This document shows positions 17,202-24,959 of a DNA stretch of 64,000 nucleotides, one piece after another. The notes beneath the pieces are model-generated. The model worked only from the letters and a program-made list of their open reading frames with translations. It searched no databases and had not been told where the DNA came from. Each line of letters begins with the position of its first letter. Within the stretch, counting starts at the first letter, position 1. The stretch is from Chloroflexota bacterium (GTDB taxonomy: Bacteria > Chloroflexota > Anaerolineae > Anaerolineales > Anaerolineaceae): positions 62,001 to 126,000 of the forward strand of contig JAKQJC010000059.1 in the NCBI GenBank assembly GCA_029561345.1, in the 5' to 3' direction. Both the position numbers and the translations under genes were made by a program.

Positions 17202-17762
17202 ATGGGCCTTTTTCTCATCCCCCTGCTGATGGGTTTTGGCTTTCATTCAGCCAGCACCTTCACCACGTTTTTCGCCAGACGGTGGGGAGAGCCGCGCGGC
17301 AGAGCCCTGTCCTTTATCCTGCGTAATTTGCTGGGCCTGCCGCTGTGGGGAGCCGGCCTGGGGATGGCAGTGCTGACCCCGGGTCCACTTCTCTATCCCA
17401 CGCATGGGCTGGCTGATCTGGCAGGCTGGCTGGTCATCGCGGGTGGAGCCGGGCTTATCCTCAGCAGCCTGCGGGTTTTGCGTCAGAAGGCTGCGGCGCC
17501 TGCTTTAAAAGACAGCCTGATCGAGACGGGGCCTTACGGGGTGGTGCGTCACCCCATCCATGTGGGGCTTTTCATGGAACTGCTGGGTGTGTTTTTGCTG
17601 GCGCCGTCGCTGCCAGTGGGGGCGGCCTGGGCCATTGGGGCAGGCTGGATCGGTCTGCAATCACGGCTGGAGGAATGGGATTTGCTGCAGCGCTGCGAGG
17701 GTTACCGGGATTACATGAGGCGCGTTCCCCGGTTCTGGCCAAAGTTTTTTCACAAAGCGTAG
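17202..17762 (+). CDS. Membrane-embedded methyltransferase of the isoprenylcysteine/phospholipid type
   Basis: A 186-aa protein with about five hydrophobic helices and the motif TGPYGVVRHPIHVG near residue 117. That motif is the S-adenosylmethionine-binding RHP signature of the ICMT/PEMT membrane methyltransferase superfamily. The C-terminal YRDYMRRVPRFWP is also family-like. It methylates a lipid, isoprenoid or small hydrophobic acceptor; the acceptor is not known. The start appears leaderless, because the promoter's -10 box ends only 6 bases before the ATG. It sits alone between a degenerate gap and a secreted hydrolase gene 22 bases downstream, which may share its transcript. Confidence 0.82.
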   Translation: MGLFLIPLLMGFGFHSASTFTTFFARRWGEPRGRALSFILRNLLGLPLWGAGLGMAVLTPGPLLYPTHGLADLAGWLVIAGGAGLILSSLRVLRQKAAAPALKDSLIETGPYGVVRHPIHVGLFMELLGVFLLAPSLPVGAAWAIGAGWIGLQSRLEEWDLLQRCEGYRDYMRRVPRFWPKFFHKA

Positions 17763-17784
17763 AGAAAAGGGAGTGAGAGACAAA

Positions 17785-20181
17785 ATGATGAAACGCGTTT
17801 TTCAAATGGTCATGGTTCTGGCATTGTTTTTTTCAATGATCCAGCCGGCGGCTGCCGCCCCTCAGGCGGATCATGAATCCTACACCTATAAGCTGACACA
17901 ATCAACCGGGGCATACCAGTTCTGGACCACCCTGCCGAGTGAAAAAGTGTTCAAAGACAGCGCGGTTCCCACGGCCAGCGGCGCCGAGGTGAAGGTTTTT
18001 GCCGCCAAGAATGAGTTTGAACCTTTTGTGGTGGCGGTCAAACCGGCGGCCAGCGGTCCGCTGACGGTGAGCATTGACAGTTTTGGCTCGGGGATCACGG
18101 CGGAAATCTACCAGGTGAAGTATGTGAACATTGCCACGCCGACCGATTACACCGGACGGGCCGGGGCCAACCCGGATCCCCTGTGGCCGCTGAGCAGCGG
18201 CGCCAGCGTGAATGTGGTGGCCAACGAAAACACGGCTTTCTGGTTCAGCGTCAACGTGCCGGCTTCAGCCGCTTCCGGCGATTACACGGCCAACGTGACG
18301 CTGGGGGGCGTGGCGATTCCGGTGCGGCTGCACGTGTTCAATTTTGCCATTCCCAAAGAGCTGCATGTGGCGTCACAGATGAATTTTTCCTATCAAACGA
18401 TCATGACACGCTATGGGGTCACCGGAACAGGTGCAAATTACTGGACTTATGTCGATAAAATCAAACAGTATATGATTGACCACCGCCTGACGCCGAGCTC
18501 GGTGCTGTGGTCGGGCGGGCTGACCACCAACGGCGCATCTCCGTATATTGATTATGACTGTAATGGCACCTTTACGGATAATGACGGCATCTGGGGGTTT
18601 GAAGATGCCGCAGAACGGTATGTGGATGGAACGGGCCTGATGAACGGCACTTTTACTGCGCCATTTAACAGCGGGACGGGGTTTTCCACCTTCATGACCG
18701 CCACCTTCCGCAACAACGATGCTTCGGCAGACCAGCGCCCGGACAGTTTCTGCGGTCAGAGCCGCACGAGCGGCGACTGGTACACTGCAAACAATCCCAA
18801 CACCGCCTACAACCAGAAATGGTTCCAGTATATGACCGCCATGCAGAACTACCTGAACAGCAAGGGCTATCTGGATGAAGCCTATTACTACTTTGCCAAC
18901 GAACCGCAGAATCAGGCCGATTATGACGCGGTGGCCTGGTATTCGCAGGAGATCAAGAAGGCGGCTCCGCATTTGAAGTTGATGGTTTCAGAAGAGCCCA
19001 AGCCGGAAATCTACGCTCATCCCACATACACCGGCGCAAAAATTGATATCTGGCTGGCCTTTCTGGGCATCACCTTCAACCCGGATGCAGCACTGGAACG
19101 CCTGAAGAATCACAACGAGGAAACCTGGATCTATTTTCTCAAGAGCACCTATTACCCGCGGTTCAACCCATTTACCATCGACCATATGGGCGTGGAGGCC
19201 AAATTCTCAGGCTGGTTTCTGTGGAAATACCGCCTGCGCGGGCTGGCGTATTACAGTTTTGCGGATTGGGGCAGCAATCCGTGGACCGAGCCTTCTCCGA
19301 ATAATCAGAACGGCGAATGGGGCATGCTTTACCCGCCATCAGAAAACAACACCAACATTGCCTACGGCTCCAACGGCCACCGCTTCGTGCCTTCCATCCG
19401 GCTGGAACTGCTGCGCGATGGATTGGAGGATTATGAATATTTTTACCAGTTCAGCGGCGGGCAGCCGCAGCCATATACGGTCAATGCTGCCGACGCCCAG
19501 GTGGATAAAATCATCAGCGGGGTGCAGGCCTACAACCGCGACAGCGATATGATGTATAACCTGCGCCGCCTGATCGGGTTGAAAATTGGCGGCGAAATTA
19601 CCAGCATCCCGGATATCACGCCCAACAGCGTTCACAGCCGGTCAGATCAGGCGCAGGGCAGTTACTATATCAATTTCCAGGATCCGGCCGGGCAGCCCAC
19701 CGGTGAGGTGGTGTATAACGGGCACACCTACATGAAAATCGGCAACAGCATCTACAACGCGGCTGCCGGCTACGGCTGGCAGCGATCGGCGGATGTGCCG
19801 ACAGCGGATTTTTACACTGCCTACGACCAGTGGTTTGACGTTCAGCCCACCATTTTGCTGAGGAGCAGCATCATCGATGATTGGGGGCGCGATCATGTTT
19901 TTGAATTTGATTTGCCCAACGGAATCTATAACGTGACCGTAGGGGTGGGGTACCGGGGAGGTTACCGGCCCCATACCATTGTGGTGGAAGGGATTCCCAC
20001 CATTACAAAAGAATATACCAACAACAGCGCCATCATCCGCAGTATGCGGGTGGTGGTCAGGGATAAGAAATTGACTCTTGTAATGGGTATGTATGATGAG
20101 TGCGCGCATATCAATTTCCTCAACATTGAACCTGGCGTGAGCTATAATTTTGATCTGTTAATGCCTATGATGCTGAAATAA
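17785..20181 (+). CDS. Secreted GH123/DUF4091-like protein with a C-terminal carbohydrate-binding-like domain
   Basis: About 799 aa. A signal peptide (KRVFQMVMVLALFFSMIQPAAA, cut near 25) is followed by a beta domain (about 60-200), then a DUF4091-type catalytic region (about 200-600) with FANEPQNQADY in the middle and RLELLRDGLEDYEYFY near 545, the closing motif of that family. The last 170 residues form a malectin-like beta-sandwich with INFQDP and GYGW elements. Relatives act on amino-sugar or plant glycans; the substrate here cannot be named. A GTG at 17773 is in frame but too near the GGGAG, so the ATG at 17785 (or 17788) is chosen. It is probably exported and acts outside the cell. Confidence 0.82.
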   Translation: MMKRVFQMVMVLALFFSMIQPAAAAPQADHESYTYKLTQSTGAYQFWTTLPSEKVFKDSAVPTASGAEVKVFAAKNEFEPFVVAVKPAASGPLTVSIDSFGSGITAEIYQVKYVNIATPTDYTGRAGANPDPLWPLSSGASVNVVANENTAFWFSVNVPASAASGDYTANVTLGGVAIPVRLHVFNFAIPKELHVASQMNFSYQTIMTRYGVTGTGANYWTYVDKIKQYMIDHRLTPSSVLWSGGLTTNGASPYIDYDCNGTFTDNDGIWGFEDAAERYVDGTGLMNGTFTAPFNSGTGFSTFMTATFRNNDASADQRPDSFCGQSRTSGDWYTANNPNTAYNQKWFQYMTAMQNYLNSKGYLDEAYYYFANEPQNQADYDAVAWYSQEIKKAAPHLKLMVSEEPKPEIYAHPTYTGAKIDIWLAFLGITFNPDAALERLKNHNEETWIYFLKSTYYPRFNPFTIDHMGVEAKFSGWFLWKYRLRGLAYYSFADWGSNPWTEPSPNNQNGEWGMLYPPSENNTNIAYGSNGHRFVPSIRLELLRDGLEDYEYFYQFSGGQPQPYTVNAADAQVDKIISGVQAYNRDSDMMYNLRRLIGLKIGGEITSIPDITPNSVHSRSDQAQGSYYINFQDPAGQPTGEVVYNGHTYMKIGNSIYNAAAGYGWQRSADVPTADFYTAYDQWFDVQPTILLRSSIIDDWGRDHVFEFDLPNGIYNVTVGVGYRGGYRPHTIVVEGIPTITKEYTNNSAIIRSMRVVVRDKKLTLVMGMYDECAHINFLNIEPGVSYNFDLLMPMMLK

Positions 20182-20271
20182 AGCTGCAAAATGACGATTC
20201 AGACTGACAAAAAACGGACGGCATCTTTTTTACCGCGAAGCGCGCAAAGACTGCAAAGGAAGAAAAATATG

Positions 20272-20307
20272 ACTATTCAGCCAGCGGTGTTCGCTTGGCT
20301 GAATAGT
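20272..20307. repeat. Hairpin abutting the left end of the inverted-repeat element
   Basis: ACTATTCAGCCA and its complement with a further GCG/CGC pairing form a 15-bp stem with one bulge and a 5-base loop. It touches the left terminal repeat of the element beginning at 20307. Confidence 0.6.
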
Positions 20308-20516
20308 TTGACAATGTCACATTAAGATTATCCACCACCCACCCCCCATTCCCCGCTGCGCGAGGACAAGCCCCTCCCAAAATTGGGAGGGGGTGACTGT
20401 TAATTGGGGGAGTTTTTGCCCCCAAAGCTGGGCAAAAACTCCCCATGCGGTTACTGTGCTGATTGAAAGCATTGAAAATGTAAGAAGGATAGAAATGTGA
20501 CATTGTCGAAATAGTC
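20307..20516. mobile_element. MITE/REP-like element, copy 1
   Basis: About 210 bases bounded by inverted repeats: left TTTGACAATGTCACATT (20307-20323), right the complement of GACAATGTCACATT (about 20494-20507) with partial matching beyond. Inside are a C-rich tract, a hairpin of CCCCTCCC with GGGAGGGG (20371-20392), and a perfect 15-bp stem with an 8-base loop (20407-20421 with 20430-20444). It has no coding capacity. The element at 29418 has the same ends and the same internal order with different stem sequences, so this is a family of non-autonomous repeats. It fills most of the gap between the hydrolase and the VOC gene; 20182-20271 holds nothing else clear. Confidence 0.75.
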
Positions 20517-20537
20517 ACGAAATAAAAATGCAAACAC

Positions 20538-20566
20538 TTGCGTTTATCGAACATATGTTTTATAAT
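20538..20566 (+). promoter_or_regulatory. Promoter of the VOC gene with a palindrome in its spacer
   Basis: TTGCGT (20538-20543), a 17-base spacer and TATAAT (20561-20566), 46 bases before the gene. The spacer contains the perfect palindrome AACATATGTT (20550-20559), a possible operator. Confidence 0.7.
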
Positions 20567-20611
20567 ATAGCCATCGTTCCGGAAAAACGTCATTTTAATA
20601 AGGAGAATCTC

Positions 20612-21022
20612 ATGGTACAGTCGAAGTTCGGTCATATCGTCTATTGCGTTGACGCAGCCAATCTGCCGTTCTATAAAGATTTACTCACATTCCTGGGCTG
20701 GAAAATCTGGCATGAGAATGCGGAGATGCTGGGCGTGGGCGCCGCGGATGGCTCCAGCCTTTGGTTTGGCAAAGCCACCAAGGATGTCAAAAATGATTAT
20801 GATGGTCCCGGCGTGAATCACCTGGCCCTGCAGACGGTCAAACAGAGCGAAGTGGATGAAACCGTTGCCTACTTGAAGAAGATCGGCGTGCCGGCCCTTT
20901 TTGAGACCCCGCGCCACCGTCCCGATTTCAGCGGTTCTGAAAGCGAAACCTACTACCAGGTGATGTTTGAATCTCCGGACCACATTCTTTTTGAAGTGGT
21001 GTATATCGGCCCGAAAGAATAG
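20612..21022 (+). CDS. VOC (glyoxalase/bleomycin-resistance fold) protein
   Basis: A 136-aa protein of the vicinal oxygen chelate superfamily. The beta-alpha-beta-beta-beta repeats show HIVYCVDAANLPFYKDLLTFLGW at the start and a GVNHLALQ strand in the middle, with EVVYIGP as the terminal metal-binding strand. Possible metal ligands are the His near residue 6, the His of NHLAL and the Glu of FEVVY. AAGGAG 6-7 bases before the ATG at 20612 selects this start over the longer frame. Members include lyases, dioxygenases and antibiotic-binding proteins; the substrate is unknown. It forms its own unit between a strong promoter and a terminator. Confidence 0.85.
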   Translation: MVQSKFGHIVYCVDAANLPFYKDLLTFLGWKIWHENAEMLGVGAADGSSLWFGKATKDVKNDYDGPGVNHLALQTVKQSEVDETVAYLKKIGVPALFETPRHRPDFSGSESETYYQVMFESPDHILFEVVYIGPKE

Positions 21023-21044
21023 CCCGTTATTTTTCAAATGTTCC

Positions 21045-21081
21045 AATCCGGTCTGCCAAACAGCAGGCCGGATTTGCTTTT
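21045..21081 (+). terminator. Rho-independent terminator
   Basis: A 12-bp stem (21045-21056 with 21063-21074, one wobble) and 6-base loop followed by TGCTTTT. It ends the VOC gene. Confidence 0.8.
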
Positions 21082-21103
21082 AAGCTTGAAATGGCTCTTA
21101 ATT

Positions 21104-21122
21104 TATGTCATGATATGACATA
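21104..21122. promoter_or_regulatory. Palindromic operator candidate before the WYL regulator
   Basis: TATGTCA and TGACATA separated by 5 bases, 40 bases upstream of the regulator gene. It is probably an autoregulatory or inducer-controlled site for the WYL protein. Confidence 0.55.
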
Positions 21123-21161
21123 TACATGGGTTATATTATGGACAGAAAGTGACACATCCTT

Positions 21162-22181
21162 ATGACGCCACCCGCAACCCGCCTGATTACGCTCATCATG
21201 CTGCTGCAGCGCAAACCCAACCAGAAGGCCGCCGAACTGGCTGAGGCGCTGGGCATTTCCGTGCGGACTCTGCACCGCTACTTTGCCATGCTGGACGAGA
21301 TGGGTATTCCCATCTACACGGAACGTGGACCGCACGGCGGGTTCTCGCTGGTGCGGGGATACAGAATGCCGCCGCTGGTGCTGACCCCTGAGGAGGCGAC
21401 TGCCGTGTACCTGGGCACCTCGATGGTGGAGGAAATTTGGGGCAGCCTGTACCGCGAGGCGGCCCAGGGCGCGCTGGCCAAGCTGGACAACGTGCTGCCG
21501 GATGAGCAGCGCCATGAAGCAGCCTGGGCGCGCCGTTCATTGGTGGTCACCGGTCTGCACCGCTCTGACCTTGAGGCGCTGACCCCGCTGCTGGAGAAGC
21601 TGAGGCGAGCGGTGCGGGAGCACCGCCAGGTGGCGCTGACTTATCACAGTCAGAGCAGTCCGCACCCTGAAGAGCGGACAGTGGACCCTTATGCCCTGGT
21701 GCACCGCTGGGGCTGGTGGTATGTGGTCGGATACTGCCACCTGCGCAAAGAGATGCGCTCGTTCCGGGTGGACCGCATCAACAGCCTGAACCTCACCGCC
21801 AGGGTGTTTACCCTGCCCAAGACCTTTGACATCCAGGCTTACCTGGCGCAGGAGATGCAGAACCAGCCCCAGGTCAGGGTGAGGATGGTCTTTACGGCGC
21901 AGGCCGCACATGTGGCCCTGACCAACCGGGCTTATTGGGAGTGCGTTGAAGAACAGACAGACGGCTCGGTCACCGTCACCATGTCCACACCGGACCTTCT
22001 TTGGGCTGTCAGCAGCGTGCTGGCATACGGCCCGGGCGTGAAGGTGCTGGAACCGCCGGAATTGCAGTGCATGGTGGCTGAATGGGCGCGCAGGGTTGCA
22101 GATCAGTACACACAAAACGCAGCAGCCATGCCTGCCCGGAATGAAACGGACAGGAAGATTAAGAAGGAGACTCATGATTAA
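21162..22181 (+). CDS. YafY-type WYL-domain transcriptional regulator
   Basis: A 339-aa regulator. The N-terminal helix-turn-helix has NQKAAELAEALGISVRTLHRY (about 20-40), a linker follows, and the central WYL domain (about 140-225) has VDPYALVHRWGWWYVVGYC and RSFRVDRI, with a C-terminal WCX extension. WYL proteins sense ligands such as nucleotides or single-stranded DNA and often control stress or defence genes. Its stop overlaps the GyrI-like gene by 8 bases, so it heads a four-gene unit with two GyrI-like proteins and a ClbS-like protein. A palindromic site lies 40 bases upstream. It probably senses the same class of compound the operon handles, which is inference. Confidence 0.9.
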   Translation: MTPPATRLITLIMLLQRKPNQKAAELAEALGISVRTLHRYFAMLDEMGIPIYTERGPHGGFSLVRGYRMPPLVLTPEEATAVYLGTSMVEEIWGSLYREAAQGALAKLDNVLPDEQRHEAAWARRSLVVTGLHRSDLEALTPLLEKLRRAVREHRQVALTYHSQSSPHPEERTVDPYALVHRWGWWYVVGYCHLRKEMRSFRVDRINSLNLTARVFTLPKTFDIQAYLAQEMQNQPQVRVRMVFTAQAAHVALTNRAYWECVEEQTDGSVTVTMSTPDLLWAVSSVLAYGPGVKVLEPPELQCMVAEWARRVADQYTQNAAAMPARNETDRKIKKETHD

Positions 22182-22776
22182 AATTGATCACCGCAAGACT
22201 CTGAAACACCTTTACCATCCCTCATCAGATTCGCCTGCATTGGTGGATGTGCCAGAGATGGCCTTTTTGATGCTGGATGGCACGGGGCGGCCGAACGGCA
22301 AGGCTTTCCAGGAGGCAGCCAGTGCCCTCTATCCACTGGCCTACACCCTGAAATTTATGGCCCGTGAGGCATACGATATTGATTTTCATGTCATGCCGAT
22401 GGAGGTGCGCTGGCGGGTGAACCGCGAGACCAAGGAATTTGCCTGGACCATGATGCTGATGCAGCCGGAACAGGTGAAGGCCGAGGCCGTCGCGGAGGCG
22501 CGCACAAGAGCGGCTTCCAAGGTGGACGCGGCGCTGCTGGCACAGGTGCGGTTTGAAACCTGGCAGGAAGGGACCTGCATCCAGCTGCTGCATTTGGGAC
22601 CGTATGCGGGCATGGATGCGGCGATGCAGAGCATGGTGGCGGCGGCAGATGCGCAGGGATATGCGGTCCCTGTCCAGAACGCCCACGATATCTATCTGAA
22701 TGATGTGCGGAAAACAAAGCCGGAAAACCTGGAAGCGGTGATGCGCCTGCAGGTGATTTCAAAGACCGCAGCATAG
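22174..22776 (+). CDS. GyrI-like small-molecule-binding protein, paralogue 1
   Basis: About 200 aa, a single GyrI-like (SHV) domain. Seen are VDVPEMAFLMLDGTGRP near residue 20, YPLAYTLKFM, and LLHLGPYAGM near 140, the LGPY-type strand typical of the fold. AGAAGGAG before the ATG at 22174 sets the start, 8 bases inside the end of the WYL gene, so translation is coupled. Some GyrI-like proteins bind drugs, others inhibit gyrase, and one subgroup hydrolyses cyclopropane-bearing DNA alkylators such as yatakemycin and CC-1065. A second paralogue and a ClbS-like gene follow. Confidence 0.87.
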   Translation: MIKIDHRKTLKHLYHPSSDSPALVDVPEMAFLMLDGTGRPNGKAFQEAASALYPLAYTLKFMAREAYDIDFHVMPMEVRWRVNRETKEFAWTMMLMQPEQVKAEAVAEARTRAASKVDAALLAQVRFETWQEGTCIQLLHLGPYAGMDAAMQSMVAAADAQGYAVPVQNAHDIYLNDVRKTKPENLEAVMRLQVISKTAA

Positions 22777-22802
22777 ACGGCAAGAAAAATTAGGAGAAGC
22801 AT

Positions 22803-23435
22803 ATGGAAACACTGGATCTCAAAAAAATGTACAAATCGCTTTACAACCCATCGGCCAAGAAGGTGGAGCTGGTGCAGGTGCCTGACCTGGCCTTTCTGAT
22901 GGTCGACGGCGCCATTGAACCCGGCCAGGGGCCCGGCACATCTCCCGAGTTTCAGGAGAATATGCAGGCGCTTTACGGCATGGCCTACACCCTCAAATTC
23001 ATGTTCAAACAGCGCCCGGAAAACCCCGTGGATTACCCGGTGATGGCCTTGGAAGGGTTGTGGTGGGTTGAGGACGGCAACTTTGACATCAACATCAAGG
23101 ATAACTGGTTCTACACCGTAATGATTATGCTGCCGGATATCATTCGCCAGGAAGATTTCGACCAGGGACTGGCGAAGATGCGCAAGAAGAAAGGCGATCA
23201 GCCAGGTTTTGGCCGCCTGCGGCTGGCCCGTTTCGAGGAAGGCCTGGCGGTGCAGACCATGCATATCGGTCCCTACGCCAGCGAGCCGGAGACAGTCGCC
23301 CGGATGCATGCCTTCATGGCCGAAAATGGCCTTGAACCCTGTGGCAAACACCATGAAATTTACATGGGCAACCCCCTGCTGGCAGATCCGTCAAAATTGA
23401 AGACCATTTTGCGCCATCCGGCGAAAAAGAAATAA
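22803..23435 (+). CDS. GyrI-like small-molecule-binding protein, paralogue 2
   Basis: A 210-aa paralogue of the preceding protein, with the same order of motifs: VQVPDLAFLMVDGAIEP, YGMAYTLKFMF, then MHIGPYASE near 155. It is 26 bases after the first copy with AGGAG before the ATG. The copies have diverged well beyond recent duplication, which suggests different ligands or a heteromer. A central region rich in Trp and acidic residues (EGLWWVEDG near 80) could line a hydrophobic ligand pocket. No DNA-binding domain is present, so this is an effector rather than a regulator. Confidence 0.87.
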   Translation: METLDLKKMYKSLYNPSAKKVELVQVPDLAFLMVDGAIEPGQGPGTSPEFQENMQALYGMAYTLKFMFKQRPENPVDYPVMALEGLWWVEDGNFDINIKDNWFYTVMIMLPDIIRQEDFDQGLAKMRKKKGDQPGFGRLRLARFEEGLAVQTMHIGPYASEPETVARMHAFMAENGLEPCGKHHEIYMGNPLLADPSKLKTILRHPAKKK

Positions 23436-23454
23436 TGGAATAAGGAGAACAAAA

Positions 23455-23952
23455 ATGCCCAGAGCGTCCACGAAAATCCAACTGCTGGATGATGGAAAAA
23501 AGGGACACGAAGCCCTGTTGAAGGTCATGGAGACCCTGACCCCGGAACAGATGGTGCAACCTGGTCCCGAAGGAGATTGGTCGGTAAAGGATATTCTGGC
23601 CCACCTGACGGAATGGGAGCAGATGGTGCTGCGCTGGATCGCCGCATCACGGCGGGGAGAGAAGCCAGCCGTGCCGGGAGAAGGATATAAATGGAGCCAG
23701 ATTCCAGCCCTGAACCAGGCGATCTATGAAAAATTCAAAGACTGCACCCTGGATGAGGTGATGGCCAGATTTCATGCCTCTTATCAGGAGACGCGGGATA
23801 TGATCGAATCCATCCCTGAGGCAGAGCTGTTCACCCGGGCGCTCTATCCGTGGATGAACCAGAACGCCCTGGGTGCCTTTTTCACCTCAAATACCAGCAG
23901 TCATTACGCCTGGGCTTTGAAGGAGATCAAGAAACGGGCAAAAGGGAAATAG
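23455..23952 (+). CDS. ClbS/DfsB-family four-helix bundle protein
   Basis: A 165-aa DinB-superfamily protein of the ClbS/DfsB (DUF1706) family. Match points seen are WSVKDILAHLTEWEQM near 42, the family-specific PGEGYKWSQIPALNQAIYEKF near 78, and AFFTSNTSSHYAWALKEI near 140. ClbS is the colibactin self-protection enzyme, which opens the toxin's cyclopropane ring. The length is close to ClbS (about 166-170). It is last in the WYL/GyrI/GyrI unit, 19 bases after the second GyrI gene with AAGGAG before the ATG. A related use, protection from electrophilic alkylating compounds, is proposed; the substrate is unknown. Confidence 0.85.
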   Translation: MPRASTKIQLLDDGKKGHEALLKVMETLTPEQMVQPGPEGDWSVKDILAHLTEWEQMVLRWIAASRRGEKPAVPGEGYKWSQIPALNQAIYEKFKDCTLDEVMARFHASYQETRDMIESIPEAELFTRALYPWMNQNALGAFFTSNTSSHYAWALKEIKKRAKGK

Positions 23953-23999
23953 GGGAGCACTGGCGGTGTAAGGGTAGGCAGGTGCCCTTGCGCCGCCGT

Positions 24000-24152
24000 T
24001 TCATTCCTGCCAGAAGTTCATCTCAGCGCTGGAAAGAAATTGTTGAACCGGCGCCGGGAAAGTTGATGCACCACCCGGAAATTTGGACAGCGGATGATCT
24101 GGACGAGGAGGTGAAGGTCTGGTTGAAGGAAGCCTGTGAATCTGCCGGATGA
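24000..24152 (+). pseudogene. 3' remnant of a DUF5655/DUF1801-like gene
   Basis: The frame ends in IWTADDLDEEVKVWLKEACE and a stop. This acidic helical tail resembles the end of DUF5655/DUF1801-like proteins, but no start or N-terminal part is present. It is best read as a truncated remnant in the 310-base gap between the ClbS-like gene and the aldolase gene. Nothing else clear is in that gap. Confidence 0.35.
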
Positions 24153-24263
24153 TGTGTTGAAACAGGTGCCATCCTGGGATGAAGAAGATCAATCTTAAGG
24201 TGGATGGATGAGAGGCCTCCTGCGCGTATGATGAGCATAGACATTAACCGCACGAGGTGAAGC

Positions 24264-24959
24264 ATGAGTGGATATGACGTATATAAGACGCAGGTTGTTG
24301 AGACCTGCCGCAAACTGGTGGAAAAAGGCTTTTTGATTGGCACCGGGGGAAATGTTTCGGTGCGCATTCCAGGCCAGGCTGCGCTGGCCGTAACACCATC
24401 GAATTATGATTATGTCAAAATGCGCGTGGATGATATCTGCGTGGTCAATTTTAAGGGCGAGATGATCGAAGGAGCCCTTAAGCCTTCCATTGAAAGCAGC
24501 TTGCATGCGGCCGTCTATGAACACCGGGCTGACGCCAATGTGGTCATTCACACCCACCAGATTTACGCCAGCGCCTTTGCTCTGATCAACGAGCCCATTC
24601 CAGCTTTATATGATGAACAGGTGCGCTTTTTAGGACGCTCGGTGGAAGTGGTGGCTTACGCGCCATCGGGTACCGGCTTTTTAAAGAACAACATTGTTTC
24701 CCGTCTGAAAAACAACTGCAATGCCTATATTTTGCAAAACCATGGGGCGATCTGCCTGGCAGGCGATGCAGAGCGGGCTATTTTCAATGTAGAACTGCTG
24801 GAAAAATGCGCGCTGACCTACCTGCTGGCGCTGTGCACGGAGAAAAAGGTCACTCGCATTCCGCTGCCCATCCGTGAAATTGTTTTTAATAAGTTGCGCA
24901 AAGATCAGAAAAAACAGGCTGAACTTCAGCCGGCCATTGGAGGAAACCAGAATGAGTGA
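24264..24959 (+). CDS. Class II aldolase/adducin-family protein
   Basis: A 231-aa zinc aldolase or epimerase of the L-fuculose-phosphate aldolase/RhaD/AraD superfamily. Seen are GTGGNVSVRIPG near 28 (phosphate-binding loop), the catalytic acid Glu in PSIESSLHAAVY near 75, the metal-binding VIHTHQIYASAF (His-x-His) near 97 and the third His in LQNHGAICLAG near 158. It cleaves or epimerises a phosphorylated sugar. GAGGTGA before the ATG is a good ribosome site. Its end overlaps the aminotransferase start by 8 bases, so the two proteins are made together. A sugar kinase that could supply the phosphorylated substrate lies on the facing strand. Confidence 0.9.
   Translation: MSGYDVYKTQVVETCRKLVEKGFLIGTGGNVSVRIPGQAALAVTPSNYDYVKMRVDDICVVNFKGEMIEGALKPSIESSLHAAVYEHRADANVVIHTHQIYASAFALINEPIPALYDEQVRFLGRSVEVVAYAPSGTGFLKNNIVSRLKNNCNAYILQNHGAICLAGDAERAIFNVELLEKCALTYLLALCTEKKVTRIPLPIREIVFNKLRKDQKKQAELQPAIGGNQNE

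Noticed and set aside
20273-20635. Minus-strand frame across the first inverted-repeat element
   Set aside because: It spans the element's hairpins and the VOC promoter, with no ribosome site or recognisable sequence.
23850-23999. Plus-strand frame overlapping the ClbS-like gene end as a full gene with the DUF5655-like tail
   Set aside because: The first part is an out-of-frame shadow of the ClbS-like gene; only the tail after 24000 is protein-like.
24874-24951. Upstream extension of the aminotransferase into the aldolase gene
   Set aside because: The extension lies within the aldolase coding region; GGAGG directly precedes the ATG at 24952.
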